Assembly: GCA_016196825.1 (NCBI GenBank)
Contig: JACPWY010000052.1
Span: 1 to 64,000, forward strand
Direction: 5' to 3'
Length of the DNA stretch: 64,000 nucleotides
From: Deltaproteobacteria bacterium
GTDB taxonomy: Bacteria; Bdellovibrionota; FAC87; UBA2466
Shown here: positions 62,501 through 64,000 of the stretch, in pieces
Layout: every line of letters begins with the position of its first letter
Numbering within the stretch: position 1 is the stretch's first letter
Position numbers and translations under genes: made by a program
The notes under the pieces: model-generated
Told to the model about the DNA's origin: nothing
The model's input: the letters and a program-made list of their open reading frames with translations, nothing else
Databases searched by the model: none

Positions 62501-64000
62501 GCCCACAGACGAGCCCCGTGACTGTGATCTTCACGGGCCTGAACTTCATCTCGGGAATGACCGCAAAGTTCGGGTCGGCGGCCTGCGCGAATCCGGTCTT
62601 TGTCAGCTCAACGCAGTTTAAGTGCGACACCCCGGTGCCCTTTGCCGCGCCCGGAGCGGTGAGTGTGACGCTCACCAACCCAGATGGGCAGTCCAGCACA
62701 AGCCCGTCAGCTTTCACCGTTGTTCCGCCGCCGACACTGAAGTCCGTCACGCCCGCGAGTGGCCCATCGGCCGGTGGAACATTGATTACGATTCTTGGCA
62801 CCGGATTTACCGCCACGACCACAGTTTTCATCGATAACTCCGCTTGCATCGGACCGATTACGACAGGGACAACGCAAGTCCAATGCGTGACAACTTCTCA
62901 TCCGAATGGGGAATTCGATATCACGGTCAAGAACTCCGACGGACAGTCTGGCACCCTGGCCAAAGCCTATACCTACGTGGGGCTGCCCCTCGTGACGGCT
63001 GTGATCCCGATCAGCGGCCCACTGGCGGGCGGCTATCCGATCGTCGTAACCGGCTTCGGATTCCTGCTCACCCCCAGCGTTCTCTTGGGGGCCGTCCCCT
63101 GTACAGGTGTGACGACTGTGACTGCGGGAACCCTCAGATGCACGGTTGGTCCATCCACCGCGGGCACCGTTGACGCCTTTGTCACGAACCCCGACAACCA
63201 GGTGGGCCAGCTCAGCGATGCCTTCACTTATGTGTCGGCTCCCAAGATCATTGCGGTAGTTCCAACTTCGGGTGGTGCCGTGGGTGGGAGAACGGAATCC
63301 CTTTCCGTTGCTATAGAGGGAATGGACTTCTCTTCGACGGCCGTGGCGAAGGTGAACGGCTCACCCTGCACCTCTCAGCGAGTTGTCAATCCAAGTCGCA
63401 TCGAATGCCTGATACCGCCTGGTTCTCCAGGCAATGTCCCCGTAGTGGTGACAAACCCCGATGGCCAGACATCAAACTCATTCAATTTTCTTTTCGAGAC
63501 CGGAACCTACTCAGCGCTAGACTGTGATGTGATTCCAGCCGTGAGTCCCCGGTCAACGAGCTGTACCGGTAATATCGTCGCTACGGGCTCTTTGAATGGC
63601 ATCAAGACGGCCGCTGAAGCGGGGCGCCTCTGTGGCGCCGCTGGGAATCAATCTGGCCACTGCTGCATGTACCACGCGGTCAATGCGGGGGCCTGGTATC
63701 TGACCGACAGTCTTCCTCAATCGACTGGGCGCCTTTGTGACACCGCCCTCAACATCACTTGCACGGTGGGAGCGGGTCTGTGCACAAGCGTGAAAGGGGC
63801 CACCGTACCCACTGAGAACACCTATCTCTTCCGTGCCTACAACAAAAACATCGATGATCACCTTTACACTCTCAATCAGGTGGAGGCGAGCTCGACTCCC
63901 AATTACTCATTCGAGGGCCAGGCCTTCAGGGTTTTCACCCAGCAGTATGTCAACCAGGAGCCTATCTATCGGTTCTACAATCCTGTGAAGGGCATCCACT
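53566..64000 (+). CDS. Giant Ig/IPT-TIG repeat surface lipoprotein (3' end beyond window)
   Basis: One frame stays open from GTG 53566 to the window edge, at least 3478 residues. The start is a lipoprotein signal (FTLLALILSLWLTSC, lipobox Cys16). About eight Ig-like repeats of ~110 residues follow (to ~56330), each with a conserved Cys pair such as CSGP..C and YSDxxCTT. Then come about 28 IPT/TIG repeats of ~85 residues (56330-63480), recognisable by PNxGPxxGGT, TGxxF, a VGG..C pair and TNPDGQ. From 63500 a Cys-rich segment leads into the start of a DUF5648-like module (HLYTLN, PIYRFYNPV). Such proteins are surface adhesins. The 275 bp before it hold no gene. Confidence 0.9.
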   Translation, partial: MFTLLALILSLWLTSCRFGYLGRDQAVTLNIATSLSLTGPTTVEASACSGPFSVTGVSSSGTTPATFDPSARFSIAGAGESEIFTDSSCSSGALGSEIPLLSGTNEADFYLKITRSSDITVTANSEGLTSASLPLTVLPGVPTKLAIYAPSTIGQYQCVRVTSQLLDAGGAVTAARNDLNVRLFALGGNGTLLYPDGTCTTPISNIPLLTGASGFSVYTLGPIPGSISLTFDPRTADITEGTETITVMAGSTPRLALTPPGGNVVAGNCIPLSARALTSDGSQLTVRSDIAVAITATGTTGQLYSNNACTTALPNNTATIPAFTTMGILYFRATVVTPTFTLTGSSSGFISATYSSAVIAAAPDKLLMLNAPSSARALACAGPVPLKLKDTFNNDALAVAKTTINLTATGTSGAVTKFYGPNDSTCAASVTAVNVNMSANTTQFYFSVQKADSSTLNANSTGLTGATTTVSILTAQGNPNILALTTNRPSPLAGECVAVTLTSQDSFGNPKEVNPTALTFNLSTNTVGSGFYSDGACGTGVTSVEMAVGTFQSSFFFKGTKADSTTTISASQLGAVPPLTGSLALNVLSAAPAQLQFANVPSQVVKTVCSGPVSIAVFDAHGNTTASSSAIAISLQATNGGKFYGDDACASMLSSTSIAAAQNSVGSLYFKGTVIGTMNLVGLGPNSISAATSSVQVLAPPATKLVLGGTSPVNAGDCVPIPVTSVDSTTNQPSIFDPVAVTLGSSSHNPSVFFSNSSCTTAASLLTLDSSPKGTIYFKDTIAEEVQVLATALSGPAEGNQTIVVKPGAPAQLVFDTAGTSTLIVNSCTGPYKIISQDGLGNLSPLSANTSVGFSTTGAQVKAYSDNLCTNANVQIGANESNTLIYLSSAQLGASTLTATVGGLSPGVRSWNVINPSVIVSSIIPNQGPPTGSSSVTISGSNFVSGVTVSVGGQPCTGVLFDNSGRIRCTTPAGTIGFATVIITNPSALSSTIVNGFQYVDSAVVATVTPNSGPIAGGTVISLTGSSFQLGSTVSIGGQPCLSVVIASGTNITCTTSPGNAGTVAVSVTSPNGQTGSLASGFRYFGSPAITAVNPTTGVETGGTTIVLNGSSLEPGGAVTVGGVNCTNLIVSPTIATCRTGVHLPGVVDIQFTNPDGLTATLANSFTYLGLPIITQILPNSGPTTGGTAINITGQNFDSQSIVQIDGSGCGNIRNLSATFLTCDTPAAADVGAVDVVITNRTGQIFTLAGGFTYTYPPPQVVAVVPTSGTAVGGNSVEIDGFNFRAGVSVLIGGTPCGNVNFVSANKITCTAGANSPGPADVVVANIPSGTTTVAGGYSYISAPMLTSVTPASGSTAGGTSVTIVGTQFLAGPTVLFDLAACINVVAVSATQITCTTPVHSAGNVTVTVTNTDLGTVSKPNAFVYAAPPSLSSIAPTSAPSNGGITLTLTGSNFTNGLSITVGGQTCTSPTMVNANQATCAMPAVSPGNAAVVLTNADGQTAILAGGLTVNFPPSIASFSPTHVPEQGGAILTITGAHFVTGVTVTVDENNCTPVTMISATQIQCPTPAVTGPTVDMVVKNPDGQQATASGAITVDLPPAFANANALTPTHGPASGGTALTLTGSRFSVGAAVKLGNLACTGVSVVSPTQITCTTPPNMPSGPTDVIVKNADGQIATLSGGFTVDAPPSVTSVSPNHGPSGGGTTLTFAGNGFVNGTRIFFGAVECPGVVYESSTQVTCVLPALTAGLFAVKATNPDGQFTTLTGGFTADPPPILISTTPNNGPSSASIIITLAGSNFTTGVSVMIGGQTCTNPARSDNGTSLTCQTPLLPAGPADVVVTNGDGQKATLAGGFTVNGSPLVTSVTPNHGPSSGTQVVTLNGSNFINGASVVFGGSICTNVSVNGPTQISCVTSAHSSGAVAVTVTNPDDQVGTLNNGYTYDGGPTLTILNPQNGPATGGTTVTLTGTNFQSGASVLVGGLNCASVTVVSSTQVTCLTPAHISGSVEVILTNADTQRATLSQGFTFDPAPRINTVTPNHGPAQGNTTVAFEGSSFNGGTVIKIDGTDCHAVLDDSQHMHCVAPAHAAGAVTVFAINVDNQSFTLNPGYTYDPAPSVSLISPVLGLTTGSTAVTITGASFVSGASVNLGGSNCGSVAVVSPTQITCTTTQHLAGVVDVNVINPDTQKGTLIGGFTYALPAPTIASVSPTHGPSNGSTLLTVNGTNYVAGVGISVGGSTCAGVTFISSSQVTCTPPSHGSGIVDVVATNPDTQFSKLTNGYTYDAGPTLSTVTPSNGPDSGGTNLILGGANFVSGAVVKVGGQNCTGVTFQSSIQLSCSAPAYVSGSRSVDIMVVNPDGQTSTMPGAYNYNAPPVLTSLNVIHGPAAGGTALTLTGSGFLSGASVLIGSTPCLSPILVSATSLTCTTPAMTAGIYGVKAKNPDGQLSVAVNFTFDPAPAIATVTPNHGPASGGTAITLAGSGFMTGAVVKIGTGDCQNENVISDTKMTCQTPTGSAGTQGVTVTNTDAQTGMLTNGFTYDPAPVVTGVSPSSVPASIATQITITGQSFQSGVAVDLVGNQSVSCGNVIFDGATQVRCQVSGAMAGLYGVRLTNLDSQTHTLSSAVTVIAAPKVTAITPSHGSKTGGTPVTLTGTGFAALDTVKIGNSTCTGVTIASATSLTCTTSASVADTFAVTVTDSLNQIGALNNGYTYDPPPTIYSFTPLNGPAGGGSPLTFTGTGFQSGIKGVLGGVDCVATGAVTLTSFTCSTGAHTAGVVNVTVVNVDGQSSAVAGNQYTFLAPPSVSSIVPNSGPSTMTTPITINGGDFQGGATVTIGGSNCGNLVFASGSKLTCSAPIHAPGGADVVVTNPDGQKATVLGGFTYTGPPSVTSVTPANGTSAGGTVVTIAGTGFVPGATIDFGGSACGSVNSLTNTSLKCTTTAHASGAVAVKVTNLDTQSGSLASGFTYNPAPTLTSLSPPSGPQTSPVTVIFTGLNFISGMTAKFGSAACANPVFVSSTQFKCDTPVPFAAPGAVSVTLTNPDGQSSTSPSAFTVVPPPTLKSVTPASGPSAGGTLITILGTGFTATTTVFIDNSACIGPITTGTTQVQCVTTSHPNGEFDITVKNSDGQSGTLAKAYTYVGLPLVTAVIPISGPLAGGYPIVVTGFGFLLTPSVLLGAVPCTGVTTVTAGTLRCTVGPSTAGTVDAFVTNPDNQVGQLSDAFTYVSAPKIIAVVPTSGGAVGGRTESLSVAIEGMDFSSTAVAKVNGSPCTSQRVVNPSRIECLIPPGSPGNVPVVVTNPDGQTSNSFNFLFETGTYSALDCDVIPAVSPRSTSCTGNIVATGSLNGIKTAAEAGRLCGAAGNQSGHCCMYHAVNAGAWYLTDSLPQSTGRLCDTALNITCTVGAGLCTSVKGATVPTENTYLFRAYNKNIDDHLYTLNQVEASSTPNYSFEGQAFRVFTQQYVNQEPIYRFYNPVKGIH
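56330..63480 (+). repeat. About 28 tandem IPT/TIG-coding repeats (~255 bp each)
   Basis: Repeat starts occur about every 252 to 264 bp (for example 56330, 56587, 57092, 58644, 60944, 62746 and 63256). They are marked by codons for PNHGP(A/S)xGGT and TGxxF. Divergence between units is considerable, so the array is old and not freshly amplified. Confidence 0.85.

Overview
The window looks like a chromosomal segment of a Gram-negative bacterium. Evidence is the LptC-LptB-RpoN-HPF block, a CusCBA tripartite metal pump, PilT, outer-membrane beta-barrel proteins and many exported proteins. Base composition is moderately GC-rich. The order pgpA-recA-pilT, the ECF-type regulation, the DUF222/HNH-type gene and the giant Ig/TIG lipoprotein fit a Bdellovibrionota or deltaproteobacterium-like lineage. 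That placement is inference; there is no rRNA in the window.

Layout. 1-135: short tandem repeats resembling a transposon end. 124-9081: a hypothetical gene, a MauE/DoxX-like membrane protein, a Cu/Ag efflux operon (cusCBA-like, minus strand) divergent from an ECF sigma factor and a membrane protein that may be its anti-sigma factor, then a secreted Cys-rich protein. Both sides of the divergent region carry the same TGTCACA-N16-CGTACC promoter. 9122-10681: tRNA-Thr(CGT), a tyrosine recombinase and a degenerate second tRNA copy, forming a tiny integrated element. 10792-19830: a DUF1566-like secreted protein, an MFS exporter with a sulfite-oxidase/cytochrome fusion, secreted unknowns, and two regulator-like ATPase genes with palindromic upstream sites. 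19998-22835: pgpA-recA-pilT operon. 22965-23987: a vapC remnant cut by a REP-associated transposase bounded by inverted repeats. 24176-29529: secreted unknowns, a glycosyltransferase, a J-domain membrane protein, a gene-poor stretch and two genes truncated against each other.

29637-41721 is the most interesting part: a nine-gene specialised-metabolite cluster. It has an MbtG/IucD-like lysine N6-hydroxylase, a cupin-methionyl-tRNA-synthetase-like didomain protein and a D-amino-acid-oxidase-like flavoenzyme. Together these match the three-enzyme machinery known to build an N-N bond from N6-hydroxylysine and glycine (s56-p1/triacsin type hydrazine pathway). They are joined by a free-standing NRPS adenylation domain whose specificity residues read as a glycine code, an ATP-grasp ligase, a PLP decarboxylase, an FAD oxidoreductase, a GNAT acetyltransferase and a MATE exporter. 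I infer a new hydrazine- or hydrazone-containing small molecule.

41620-53289 returns to general genes: an outer-membrane protein, the lptC/lptB/rpoN/hpf operon, a B12-type radical SAM protein, a LysR regulator convergent with a Tat-exported intradiol dioxygenase, a secreted alpha/beta hydrolase, two tandem CxxC-cluster proteins, a 2OG-Fe(II) oxygenase and a membrane protein. From 53566 to the window edge one uninterrupted frame encodes a giant lipoprotein with about 8 Ig-like and about 28 IPT/TIG repeats, still open at the end.
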